Source of the DNA: Acidobacteria bacterium RIFCSPLOWO2_12_FULL_66_21
GTDB lineage: Bacteria > Acidobacteriota > Vicinamibacteria > Vicinamibacterales > 2-12-FULL-66-21
Length of the DNA: 64,000 bases
Direction of reading: 5' to 3'
Assembly (NCBI GenBank): GCA_001767455.1
Contig: MELC01000067.1
Span: 34,721-98,720 of the forward strand
Under the pieces are notes generated by a model. The model did no database searches. It was not told the origin of the DNA and saw only the letters and a program-made list of their open reading frames with translations. This document shows, piece by piece, positions 41,138 through 48,800 of this stretch; within the stretch, counting starts at the first letter, position 1, and each line of letters starts with the position of its first letter. The position numbers were made by a program, and so were the translations under genes.

Positions 41138-43192
41138 ATGTGGAAGAACACAGGACGGCTCGTGCTGATCGCGTTCGCGGCGGCTTCCGCGGCCGTATCC
41201 GCCGGCCAGCCCGGCCAGGCGGAGTCGCTGTTGCAGGCGGCGCGGAACAAGGCGATCGTCGAGGGCAAACTCGCGGAGGCCATCGAGCTGTACCGCGACG
41301 TGCTCGCGAAGTACGAACAGGACCGGCCCGTCGCCGCCCGCGCGCTCGCGGCGCTCGGGCAGTGCTACGAGAAGCTGGGCGCCGCGCAGACCGCGGAGGC
41401 GCGGAAAGCGTACGAACGCATCATCCGGGACTACCCGGAACAGAAGGATCTGGTTGGGGAGGCTCACGCGCGGCTCGCGGCTCTCGCCGCTAGGTCCGGC
41501 GAGGCGGGAACATCCATGCTGTCGGTGCGCAAGCTCTGGCCGAGCATGGAACCCTCGGGCAAGGTGTCGCCCGACGGCCGGTTCGTCTCGTTCGCCGACT
41601 GGTCGGCCGGCGGCCATCTCGCCATCCGGGACGTCGCCACGGGCGAGCAAAGGAGACTGACCGACATCGGCGGCCAGGCGCGACCGGACGGGTACGCGGA
41701 ATACTCCGTGCCGTCTCCCGACAGCAGGCTGATCGCATTCGCCTGGGTCGGAAATGCGGGCCGGACGTACGACCTCTCCGTCATCGGCATCGACGGCACG
41801 AAGCCGCGCGTCCTGCGATCGGCCGGCAACGGCGTCAACCGTCAGTTCCCGCTCGCGTGGACGCCCGACGGCAGGCACCTGCTCGTCGAGTCGGTGAAGA
41901 CCGACGGAACGCGGGACATGATGCTCGTCGCCCTCGCCGACGGCTCGGCGAAGCTGCTGAAGGCGGTCGGCAAGGACCCATCGCCGGGCGGCGCCTTCTC
42001 GCCGGATGGACGCTTCATCGCGTGGTCCACGCCCGAAGGGATCGCCCTGTTCGATGTGCAGTCGGCGACGGAAACTCCGCTCATCCCCGATCGGTCGCCG
42101 CACAGCGTCCTGGGCTGGAGCCCGGACGGGCGGCACATCCTGTTCTCCAGCGAGCGCTCGGGATCAGGCGACGCGTGGATCGTCGCCGTCGCCGGCGGAA
42201 AGGCCGTGGCCGAACCGGCGTTCGTCAAGAAGAACTGGGGCTTCCTGCCGCTCGGGATCACGCGATCGGGCGCGTTCTTCTACGCGGTGAACGCCACCGT
42301 CGGCAGCGTGCGGATCGCCGAGCTCGATCCCGCGACCGGCACCGTCGTCTCGCCGCCGCAGCCTGCCTCCACGCGCGCCAATACGTGGGCCCCGGCATGG
42401 TCTCCCGATGGACGATCGCTCGCGTACATCGCGGCGCGCGAGCCGAACTGGTTCGTCGTCGTGCGCTCGCTCGCGACGGGCGATGAGCGGGAGTTCCCCC
42501 TCGGGGAGCGGAGCCTCGAGCTGGGCGCCTCCCTTCGGTGGTTTCCCGATGGCAAGTCCATCGCCCTTCCCGCCTTCGAGCCGGGCAAGGGCGACAGCCT
42601 CGTGCGCCTCGACGTCGAGACGGGCCGGATCAGCCACCTGATGTCCCTGCCGTCTGGGGTCGGCTTTCCGCGCTTCGGCATCTCGCGCGACGGCGACGCG
42701 ATTCTCCGCCAGGTCGGCTCGCGGACGATCGCGCGCGACCTGAAGACGGGACAGGAGCGCGTCGTGTTCGAGAAGGAAGGCTTCTACTCGCGCGTCCTGT
42801 CGCCGGATGGGCGCCGGGTCGTCGTGGCGGTCAGGGAAGGCAAGACGCAGGTTCTGCTCGTCATGCGCGCCGACGGCACAGAATCCCGTGAGCTGGTCAG
42901 GATCGACCCGGAGAAAGACCTTCAGTTCGGCGGCGGGCCCTGGTGGACGCCGGATGGCCGCTACATCTTCTTCATCAAAGGCGTGAAGGGGGCTCCGATG
43001 CAGTGGCAACTGTGGCGAATCGCGCCCGAGGGCGGCGAGCCGCAGCGGCTCGGATTGACGATCCCCGGCCGTCTCATGGGGTCGCCACAGCCGCACCCCG
43101 ACGGCCGCCGACTCGCGATGAGCAGCGTCGAGCCGCGAATCGAGGTGTGGGTGATGGAGAACTTCCTCCCGAAGCCGGCTCCGAAATCCTGA
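41138..43192 (+). CDS. Exported TPR plus PD40 (WD40-like) beta-propeller protein
   Basis: This protein of about 684 residues has a membrane/signal segment (LVLIAFAAASAAVSAG), one or two TPR-like helical repeats (EAIELYRDVLAKYEQDRPVAARALAALGQCYEKLG) and a long PD40 propeller with recurring SPDGR/TPDGR turns (KVSPDGRF, WTPDGRH, FSPDGRF, WSPDGRH). I choose the ATG at 41138 because GGAGG lies 8 bases upstream; the track start at 41081 overlaps the candidate operator. No enzyme domain follows the propeller. It is the probable target of the two-component system, perhaps an envelope binding or scaffold protein. Confidence 0.85.
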   Translation: MWKNTGRLVLIAFAAASAAVSAGQPGQAESLLQAARNKAIVEGKLAEAIELYRDVLAKYEQDRPVAARALAALGQCYEKLGAAQTAEARKAYERIIRDYPEQKDLVGEAHARLAALAARSGEAGTSMLSVRKLWPSMEPSGKVSPDGRFVSFADWSAGGHLAIRDVATGEQRRLTDIGGQARPDGYAEYSVPSPDSRLIAFAWVGNAGRTYDLSVIGIDGTKPRVLRSAGNGVNRQFPLAWTPDGRHLLVESVKTDGTRDMMLVALADGSAKLLKAVGKDPSPGGAFSPDGRFIAWSTPEGIALFDVQSATETPLIPDRSPHSVLGWSPDGRHILFSSERSGSGDAWIVAVAGGKAVAEPAFVKKNWGFLPLGITRSGAFFYAVNATVGSVRIAELDPATGTVVSPPQPASTRANTWAPAWSPDGRSLAYIAAREPNWFVVVRSLATGDEREFPLGERSLELGASLRWFPDGKSIALPAFEPGKGDSLVRLDVETGRISHLMSLPSGVGFPRFGISRDGDAILRQVGSRTIARDLKTGQERVVFEKEGFYSRVLSPDGRRVVVAVREGKTQVLLVMRADGTESRELVRIDPEKDLQFGGGPWWTPDGRYIFFIKGVKGAPMQWQLWRIAPEGGEPQRLGLTIPGRLMGSPQPHPDGRRLAMSSVEPRIEVWVMENFLPKPAPKS

Positions 43193-43219
43193 CGCGCGCC
43201 GGAAATCCTGACATTATCC

Positions 43220-43247
43220 GTAGGGCGCAACTTAAGTTGCGCCCTAC
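43220..43247. repeat. Perfect 28-bp palindrome at a duplication breakpoint
   Basis: GTAGGGCGCAACTT is followed immediately by its exact reverse complement. It ends on the first base of the duplicated S9 segment (43247). Such arms could form a cruciform and promote breakage. Confidence 0.8.
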
Positions 43248-43588
43248 CGGTTCCGGATCAGCGGCTCTACGACACGATCTACCAGGAACGCTACATGGGG
43301 CTCCCGGACCAGAACGCCAAGGGGTACCTCGCCGGTTCACCGATCAATTTCGCGGAAGGCCTGAAGGGCCGCCTCCTCGTCGTGCACGGCAGCGGCGACG
43401 ACAACGTGCATTACCAGGGCACGGAGCGGCTGATCAACAGGCTGGTCGCACTCGGGAAGACATTCGATGTGATTGTCTATCCGAATCGCACGCACGGCAT
43501 CTCGGAAGGCTCTGGAACGCTGCTGCACGTGTATCGGCTCGTCGCCCGTTATCTGTTGGAACACGTACCCCATGACGGGCAGCCCTGA
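43247..43588 (+). pseudogene. 3' fragment of an S9 peptidase gene
   Basis: This piece encodes the last 113 residues of an S9 peptidase, including the catalytic Asp (GSGDDNVHY) and His (NRTHGISEG) but not the Ser. It is nearly identical to 37577-37918. About ten synonymous changes cluster in one 60-bp tract (43321-43376), and there is one amino-acid change (Met to Ile). The track ORF at 43295 could make a 97-residue peptide, but without propeller, Ser and signal peptide it is not functional as a peptidase. Confidence 0.88.
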
Positions 43589-43690
43589 AGGGCAGCGCTA
43601 CAGGAAGCACGCCATGACGGGCAGCCCTGTTTACGCGTGATCCGGTAGCGCAGCCCTTTAGGGCTGCCACGGCGCCGGACCAACGCCCTG
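43589..43690. repeat. REP palindromes, second copy
   Basis: GGGCAGCCCTGAAGGGCAGCGCTACAGG and CGCAGCCCTTTAGGGCTGCC lie 50 bp apart, as at 37919-38020. Both copies belong to the segmental duplication. Confidence 0.7.
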
Positions 43691-43712
43691 TGCCCGTGGA
43701 TGTAAAATATGA

Positions 43713-43741
43713 TTGACATCATGTCAACTATTGTTTACTAT
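43713..43741 (+). promoter_or_regulatory. Sigma70-type promoter overlapped by a perfect operator palindrome
   Basis: TTGACA (43713-43718) and TACTAT (43736-43741) are separated by exactly 17 bp. The palindrome TTGACATCATGTCAA (43713-43727) covers the -35 box. It sits 18 bp before the XRE gene start, so autorepression by that regulator is the simplest reading. The region is conspicuously AT-rich for this genome. Confidence 0.75.
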
Positions 43742-43758
43742 CTGGCCGGGGAAGAAAC

Positions 43759-43968
43759 GTGCGACTTGGCAACCACCTCAGGCGATGTCGTTTCGAGAGA
43801 GGCGAGATGTCTCAGGAGGCGCTCGCCGACGCTGTGGGCGTCTCCAGGCAGACGATCATCTCAATTGAAAAGGGCGGCTACGCGCCTTCGACCTTTCTCG
43901 CGCTGAAGCTGGCCCGGACGCTCGGCAAGACCGTCGAGGAGCTGTTCTACCTCGATTCGGAGCCATGA
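43759..43968 (+). CDS. Small XRE-family HTH regulator
   Basis: This 69-residue regulator is one helix-turn-helix domain: MSQEALADAVGVSRQTIISIEKGGYAPSTFLALKLARTLGKTVEELF. It starts with a GTG. Length and sequence match the small Cro/CI-like regulators often paired with a small integral membrane protein, as here (21 bp downstream). The perfect palindrome over its promoter suggests autoregulation. It lies exactly in the segment missing from the joined duplication copy at 38.0 kb. Confidence 0.9.
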   Translation: MRLGNHLRRCRFERGEMSQEALADAVGVSRQTIISIEKGGYAPSTFLALKLARTLGKTVEELFYLDSEP

Positions 43969-43989
43969 TCGAGAACGGAGCGTTGTGAA

Positions 43990-44478
43990 ATGCACGCGAA
44001 TTTCGAGTCGCTCATCAAGGTCGTCCTGCTGCTCTTCGTTGTACTTGCGGGCCTCGCCGTCCTGCTGGCGCGCCGGCCTTGGATTGCCGGCCGGGTGCGC
44101 TTCAGCGACCGGGTCTTTGCCGGAACCTTTGTCGTCGCCGCTTCGTCCGGGGCTCTCGGAATCACCGCGATGTTTCTGTGGCCCGAGACCATGAGCAGGC
44201 TTCACCTGTGGGAGATGCTCCTGATACCGGTGTTCCTCGCTTACGCGTATTGGCTCGCCGTCGCGCGCGCGCGGGGCGCCGATCCGATCGACGAGAAACA
44301 GGAGCTCGACATGGGCCGGGCGGGCGGCTGGGCGTTTGGCGGCAGCACGATCGGCATGCTCGTGTTGTGGAAACTTCTCGAAGGCAATCTGATTCCGGTC
44401 TCGAGTCTCTTCCCGCTGTACCTTTTCATCGGGCAATGCACGTTCTCGCTCGGCGCCCTCTACCACGCGCGGCGATAG
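43990..44478 (+). CDS. Integral membrane protein paired with the XRE regulator
   Basis: This 162-residue protein has four likely membrane segments: VVLLLFVVLAGLAVLLA, FVVAASSGALGITAMFLW, LLIPVFLAYAYWLAV and the C-terminal pair around IGMLVLWKLL / LFPLYLFIGQCTFSLGALY. It resembles the DUF2178-like proteins co-transcribed with small XRE regulators, but I am not certain of the family. Function is unknown. It is 21 bp from the regulator and surely in the same operon. Confidence 0.75.
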   Translation: MHANFESLIKVVLLLFVVLAGLAVLLARRPWIAGRVRFSDRVFAGTFVVAASSGALGITAMFLWPETMSRLHLWEMLLIPVFLAYAYWLAVARARGADPIDEKQELDMGRAGGWAFGGSTIGMLVLWKLLEGNLIPVSSLFPLYLFIGQCTFSLGALYHARR

Positions 44479-44531
44479 GGCGCTGGCGGTACAATGCGGG
44501 AATAACCCCGCGAATTCCTGGAGTGCCAGCC

Positions 44532-46259
44532 ATGCGCCGACCCTTTGCGCTTGTTGCCGCATACATCGTCCTCATTAGTACCGTCGCTTTCGCACAAACG
44601 CCGCCCGTCCAGACGCGGCCGGGCATGGCTCCTCCGCCGGCGAGCCAGACGCCGCAACGCGACAAGCCGGGCGCGGTTCCGGGCGCAAAGACCGGTACCG
44701 CAGGCATCAAAGGCCGCATCCTCGCGGACACCAACACGGCGATCCGCCGCGCGAGGGTGTCGCTGCTGACGTCGAACCCGCTCGACTCGCACATGACGAC
44801 GACCGATCTCGATGGCCGGTACGAATTCACGGAGCTCCCCGCCGGTCAGTACCGGGTCACCGCGTCGAAAGGCATCTTCGTTCCGCTCGAGTACGGGCAG
44901 CAGAAGCCGTTCGATCGGGGCAAGCCAGTCGACCTCGCCGACGGACAGGTCGTCGAGAAGATCGACATCACGCTGCCGCGTGGCGGGGTCGTCAGCGGGA
45001 CGCTGCTGGACGACGTCGGAGACGCGGCCGCTGGTGTGCGCATGACCGCCATGCGCCAGCAGTTCAGCGACGGCAAGCGCAGGCTGGTCAGCATCGGCCA
45101 CCCCGTGGAGACCAATGATGTCGGGCAGTACCGGCTGTACGGACTGCCGTCGGGCACCTACTTCATCGGAGCGATGCCATCCGCGGCAAATCCTCTCATT
45201 CCCATGCTCACCACGCCGTCGGGCGCGCCCACGTACTATCCAGGGACGCTCAACGAGATGGAAGCACAGCGGGTGACGGTTCGACCCGGGCAGGACAAGA
45301 TCCTCTCCGATTTCACGTTGGTCCCGGCGCGCCTGGTGAAGATCAGCGGGACGGCGACCAACGCCGCCGGTGCGCCCGTGCAGATGGTCATGCTGATGGC
45401 GACAGCGCAGGTGTCGTCAGGCAACGCGATGCCGGGGATGAACACGGCCACCGTCAGGCCGGACGGCACCTTCCAACTGAGCAACGTACCGCCCGGCGAG
45501 TACGCGATCATGGCGATGTCGATGAACATCGGCACCGGCGAGCAGGAGATCACGGCCCAGCCGCTGACGGTGGCGGGCGAGGACATCACGGATTTCGTGC
45601 TGTCCACGACGAAGGGATTTCGCGCGACCGGTCAGATCCTCTTCGATCAGCCGCCTCCGCCGGCTACCCTGCTGCCGTCGAGCCTGACGTTGATGGCCGC
45701 GCCGGCGACACAGTTCTCGATATCGGGCGGGATGGCGCGCGGCACGATCCACGACGACTGGACGTTCGAAGTCAAAGGACTTGCTGGCCCGCGCCAGTTC
45801 CAGGTCGCGCAGGGGCTTCCGGCCGGGTGGATGGTCCAGTCGGTGTTCTACGGCCAGACGGACATCACGGACAAGCCGCTCGAGGTCAAGGAGGACATCG
45901 ACGGCGTCGTCATCACCCTGACAAAGCGTCCGGCGCGTATCAGCGGCGGCGTCGTCGACGACAGCGGAAAACCGGTCACCGAGTACTCGGTGGTGATCTT
46001 CCCGGACGATACGGCGCTCGGCCCACCGGCCTCAACGCGCTACCTTCGCGCGCTGCGGCCGGGCGAGGGCGGGAAGTTCAGCGCGGAGCGGCTGCCCGCG
46101 GCCGCGTACCTCGTCGTGGCGATCCCATCGCTGGAGTCCGGCGACGAGAACGACCCCGAGCTGCTCGAGCAACTCCGCCCGCTGGCGACCAGGGCGATTC
46201 TCAGTTGGGGTGACGCGAAGGAGCTGTCGCTGAAGCTCGAGAAGTTCGACCGCCGGTAA
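44532..46259 (+). CDS. Secreted multi-domain carboxypeptidase-regulatory-like (beta-sandwich) protein
   Basis: This protein of 575 residues starts at the ATG at 44532 and has a signal peptide (LVAAYIVLISTVAFAQ). A Pro-rich linker is followed by several carboxypeptidase-regulatory/SdrD-like beta-sandwiches: GIKGRILADTNTAIRRARVSLL...DLDGRYEFTELPAGQYRVTASK, then similar units near residues 145-215, 265-345 and 470-560. No enzyme, plug or barrel domain is present. Such proteins are abundant in Acidobacteriota and probably bind in the envelope. Bases 44553-44631 are copied at 38.0 kb. It may be read with the XRE/membrane module 53 bp upstream. Confidence 0.82.
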   Translation: MRRPFALVAAYIVLISTVAFAQTPPVQTRPGMAPPPASQTPQRDKPGAVPGAKTGTAGIKGRILADTNTAIRRARVSLLTSNPLDSHMTTTDLDGRYEFTELPAGQYRVTASKGIFVPLEYGQQKPFDRGKPVDLADGQVVEKIDITLPRGGVVSGTLLDDVGDAAAGVRMTAMRQQFSDGKRRLVSIGHPVETNDVGQYRLYGLPSGTYFIGAMPSAANPLIPMLTTPSGAPTYYPGTLNEMEAQRVTVRPGQDKILSDFTLVPARLVKISGTATNAAGAPVQMVMLMATAQVSSGNAMPGMNTATVRPDGTFQLSNVPPGEYAIMAMSMNIGTGEQEITAQPLTVAGEDITDFVLSTTKGFRATGQILFDQPPPPATLLPSSLTLMAAPATQFSISGGMARGTIHDDWTFEVKGLAGPRQFQVAQGLPAGWMVQSVFYGQTDITDKPLEVKEDIDGVVITLTKRPARISGGVVDDSGKPVTEYSVVIFPDDTALGPPASTRYLRALRPGEGGKFSAERLPAAAYLVVAIPSLESGDENDPELLEQLRPLATRAILSWGDAKELSLKLEKFDRR

Positions 46260-46329
46260 ATCTGGCCAGCCCAACCGTAGGCGCCCGCTTGCTCGTGTAG
46301 CATGGGCGAATGCCGCGCGAGAAGTCTCT

Positions 46330-46674
46330 ATGATCGCAATCATGTGGCAATTCGACGTCAAGAGCGGACAGGAGACCGAGTTCGAGCAACTGTACGGCGT
46401 CGACGGAGAATGGGCCGCGATGAATCGCCAGACGCGGTCGTATCTCGGGAGTTCCTTTCTTCGTGACCAGAACCGTCCGTCCCGGTACATCGTCATCGAA
46501 TACTGGAGCGAGATGCTCGTGTACGAGCAGCACCGGGCGTATCGCTCCGACACGATGGCCTCCCTTGAAGGACGCAGTACCGCCCTTGTCGAATCGGTCC
46601 AGCCCCTGGGAATCTTCACCGCGCTCGATGTGCCCGATCGTACCGGGCCGACCTGGTCACAGCGAAGCCGCTAA
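46330..46674 (+). CDS. Antibiotic biosynthesis monooxygenase (ABM)-like dimeric alpha-beta barrel protein
   Basis: This 114-residue single-domain protein shows MIAIMWQFDVKSGQETEFEQLYG, then SSFLRDQNRPSRYIVIEYWSEMLVYEQH, a pattern of the ABM/dimeric ferredoxin-like fold. These small proteins act as monooxygenases or isomerases, but many have no known substrate. No operon partner is evident. Confidence 0.75.
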   Translation: MIAIMWQFDVKSGQETEFEQLYGVDGEWAAMNRQTRSYLGSSFLRDQNRPSRYIVIEYWSEMLVYEQHRAYRSDTMASLEGRSTALVESVQPLGIFTALDVPDRTGPTWSQRSR

Positions 46675-46801
46675 TCAGGGAAAGACCACCGTTTCCTGCC
46701 GCGCGTGCGGCAGCCCTGCTGGGGGTAGTCGAACGCCACGGCTGCGACGTTCCGGGTGTCGCCGCCATGTTCGGTCGTCTCCGCAGGTCCTGCCACGTGA
46801 C

Positions 46802-46888
46802 GATCTGTTGCGCAGCCCTTCAGGGCTGCCCGACGGCTGCGCTCGCTGTCTGGCCCAGGCAGCCCTGAAGGGCTGCGCAACGCGCGTG
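46802..46888. repeat. Inverted pair of REP palindromes
   Basis: GTTGCGCAGCCCTTCAGGG (46809) and CCCTGAAGGGCTGCGCAAC (46862) are reverse complements about 30 bp apart, and each contains its own smaller palindrome. They lie just upstream of the helicase gene. Confidence 0.75.
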
Positions 46889-46939
46889 GTCGGTCCACCC
46901 CGTGACATGATAGGGGTTCGTACAACGACTGAGGGGACC

Positions 46940-48355
46940 ATGCCGTTTACGCAGTTCAAGCTTCATCCGGATTTGCTTCGGGGTCTGAAGGACCTCGGAT
47001 TCACCCGGCCGACACCAATCCAGGCGGACGCGATTCCGCCCGCGCTGGAGGGCAAGGACGTACTCGCCTGCGCGATGACCGGCAGCGGCAAGACCGTCGC
47101 GTTCCTGCTGCCCATCCTCAACCAGTTGATCCGCAAGCCGCGCGGGACGACGCGGGCGCTGATCCTGACGCCGACGCGCGAGCTCGCGGCGCAGATCCTC
47201 GAGGACCTGACCGACCTGGCGATCCACACGCCGATCAACGCCGCCGCGGTGTTCGGCGGCGTCGGCATGGGCCCCCAGGAGCACGCCTTCCGCAGCGGCG
47301 TCGACGTCATCGTCGGCACGCCGGGGCGTTTACTCGATCATTTCCGCGCGCCGTACGCGAAACTGACCGGCATCGAGTTCCTCGTCCTCGACGAAGCGGA
47401 CCGGATGCTGGACATGGGGTTCCTTCCGGACATCCGCCGCGTCCTGCGGCACGTGCCCCGGAAACGGCAGACGCTGTTCTTCAGCGCGACGATGCCGCCG
47501 CCCATTGCGCAGCTGACGAAGGAGATGCTGCACGACCCGGTGACGATCAATCTCGAGCGGCGATCCGCCCCCGCGATCGGGATCACGCAGGCTGTCTATC
47601 CGGTGCTTCAACCGTTGAAAGCGCCGCTGCTCGTCCGGCTGCTCCAGAGCAACGAGATCGAAGACGCGCTGGTCTTCACGCGGACGAAGCATCGCGCGGA
47701 CCGGCTGGCGAAGTATCTCGCGGCGCACAAGATCAGCGTCGAGCGCATCCATGGCAATCGGTCGCAGGCACAGCGGACACAGGCGCTGGAGGGGTTCAAG
47801 AAGGGGCGCTACAAGGTGCTCGTCGCGACCGATATCGCGGCGCGCGGGATCGACGTCGTGGCGCTCGGCCACGTGATCAACTTCGACGTGCCGACGCAAC
47901 CCGATGACTACATCCACCGGGTGGGCCGCACGGCGCGCGCGGAGTTGACGGGCTCAGCCTTCACCCTCGTGTCGTCGGAAGAAGAAGGGGATCTGCGCGC
48001 CATCGAGAGCGCGATCGGCCGGCGGCTGCCGCGCGTGACGGTGCCGGATTTCGATTACAACCGGGCGCCATCCGAGCGGCTCGAAGTGCCGCACGCGCAG
48101 CGCATCGCCGAGATTCGCGCGCGCAAGGCCGAGGAGCGCGCCCGCGCGCGGGCCAACGTGGCGCGCCGCGCGGCGCACGCCGGCGGCAGGCCGCCGCAGG
48201 GGCCGGGTGCGGAGCCACGGCCGCCTCAGCCGCATCGCGGTGGAAGGCCGCAAGGACACGGCGGGCACGGACATGCCGGCGGAGGCCGGCCCGGCGGCGG
48301 GTACGGGCGTCCCGGCGGCGGTCCTCGCGGATCGCGCCGTCCAGGTTCTCGTTAA
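46940..48355 (+). CDS. DEAD-box ATP-dependent RNA helicase (RhlE-like)
   Basis: This protein of 471 residues starts at the ATG at 46940 (GAGGGG upstream). Motifs in order: Q motif FTRPTPIQ, I AMTGSGKT, Ia PTRELAAQ, II VLDEADRML, III FSATM, IV ALVFTRTKHRA, V ATDIAARGIDV and VI HRVGRTARA. The C-terminal tail is basic and Gly/Arg/His-rich (GGRPPQGP, GGGPRGSRRPGSR), as in RhlE, and probably binds RNA. It likely acts in RNA remodelling or cold/ribosome functions. It is monocistronic, and a REP hairpin follows the stop. Confidence 0.95.
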   Translation: MPFTQFKLHPDLLRGLKDLGFTRPTPIQADAIPPALEGKDVLACAMTGSGKTVAFLLPILNQLIRKPRGTTRALILTPTRELAAQILEDLTDLAIHTPINAAAVFGGVGMGPQEHAFRSGVDVIVGTPGRLLDHFRAPYAKLTGIEFLVLDEADRMLDMGFLPDIRRVLRHVPRKRQTLFFSATMPPPIAQLTKEMLHDPVTINLERRSAPAIGITQAVYPVLQPLKAPLLVRLLQSNEIEDALVFTRTKHRADRLAKYLAAHKISVERIHGNRSQAQRTQALEGFKKGRYKVLVATDIAARGIDVVALGHVINFDVPTQPDDYIHRVGRTARAELTGSAFTLVSSEEEGDLRAIESAIGRRLPRVTVPDFDYNRAPSERLEVPHAQRIAEIRARKAEERARARANVARRAAHAGGRPPQGPGAEPRPPQPHRGGRPQGHGGHGHAGGGRPGGGYGRPGGGPRGSRRPGSR

Positions 48356-48357
48356 GA

Positions 48358-48388
48358 GATGGCAGCCCTAAAGGGCTGCCCCACACCC
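48358..48388. terminator. REP-type hairpin after the helicase gene
   Basis: GGCAGCCCTAAAGGGCTGCC is a perfect inverted repeat 9 bp after the stop. It is the same family as the other GGCAGCCCT palindromes and could terminate both convergent transcripts. Confidence 0.6.
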
Positions 48389-48393
48389 CGGCG

Positions 48394-48733
48394 CTAACGC
48401 GGGCGGTTAGGCTTCATGTCGCGGCTGTAGTAGATGTCCGCGGGGATGTGATGCCCCGCGTAGACCTTCTCGAAGATCGCGTACAGCCGCGGGTCGTGCG
48501 CCTTGAGATCGTCGGGCGTCTGCAGCCGCGTCTCGCCGTCGAACCACTCGTAGTTCGACCAGAACCACCTTGTAGAACGGATCGAGGCCAAGCGCTGCCG
48601 GCGGCGCGGTGACCATCGTACTGACGTAGTCTTCGACGAGCGGCTTCGCCGCGGGCGTCGCCGCGGGCGTCGCCGCGGGCACGGCCGCCTGGGCGACCGC
48701 TGAAATGGTGAGCGTCAGCAAGATGAGTGTCAT
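48394..48733 (-). pseudogene. Internally deleted, frameshifted remnant of a secreted protein
   Basis: One frame gives a signal peptide and start of a domain (ISAVAQAAVPAATPAATPAAK ... AALGLDPFYK). A second frame continues at the same point with SNYEWFDGETRLQTPDDLKAHDPRLYAIFEKVY, ending normally at 48394. DPFYK near the N-terminus and 'WFD...T.ddL..hDP.L...' at the C-terminus are what I would expect at opposite ends of a much longer secreted family. A deletion of most of the gene near 48570 plus frame change explains both. Family assignment is from memory only. Confidence 0.6.
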
Positions 48734-48800
48734 GGGGACCAGCGACTCATGAGCACCGACGACTTCGCCTTTGACTATCGACTATCGACTATCGACTTCT
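48734..48800. repeat. Short tandem repeat GACTATC
   Basis: TGACTATCGACTATCGACTATCGACTTC contains three and a half 7-base units (ACTATCG). It reaches into the last codons of the DUF5695-like gene. No other feature is seen in this gap. Confidence 0.6.

Noticed and set aside
43759-44478. Toxin-antitoxin system
   Set aside because: The second protein is a four-helix membrane protein without toxin motifs; small XRE plus membrane-protein pairs are a known non-TA arrangement.
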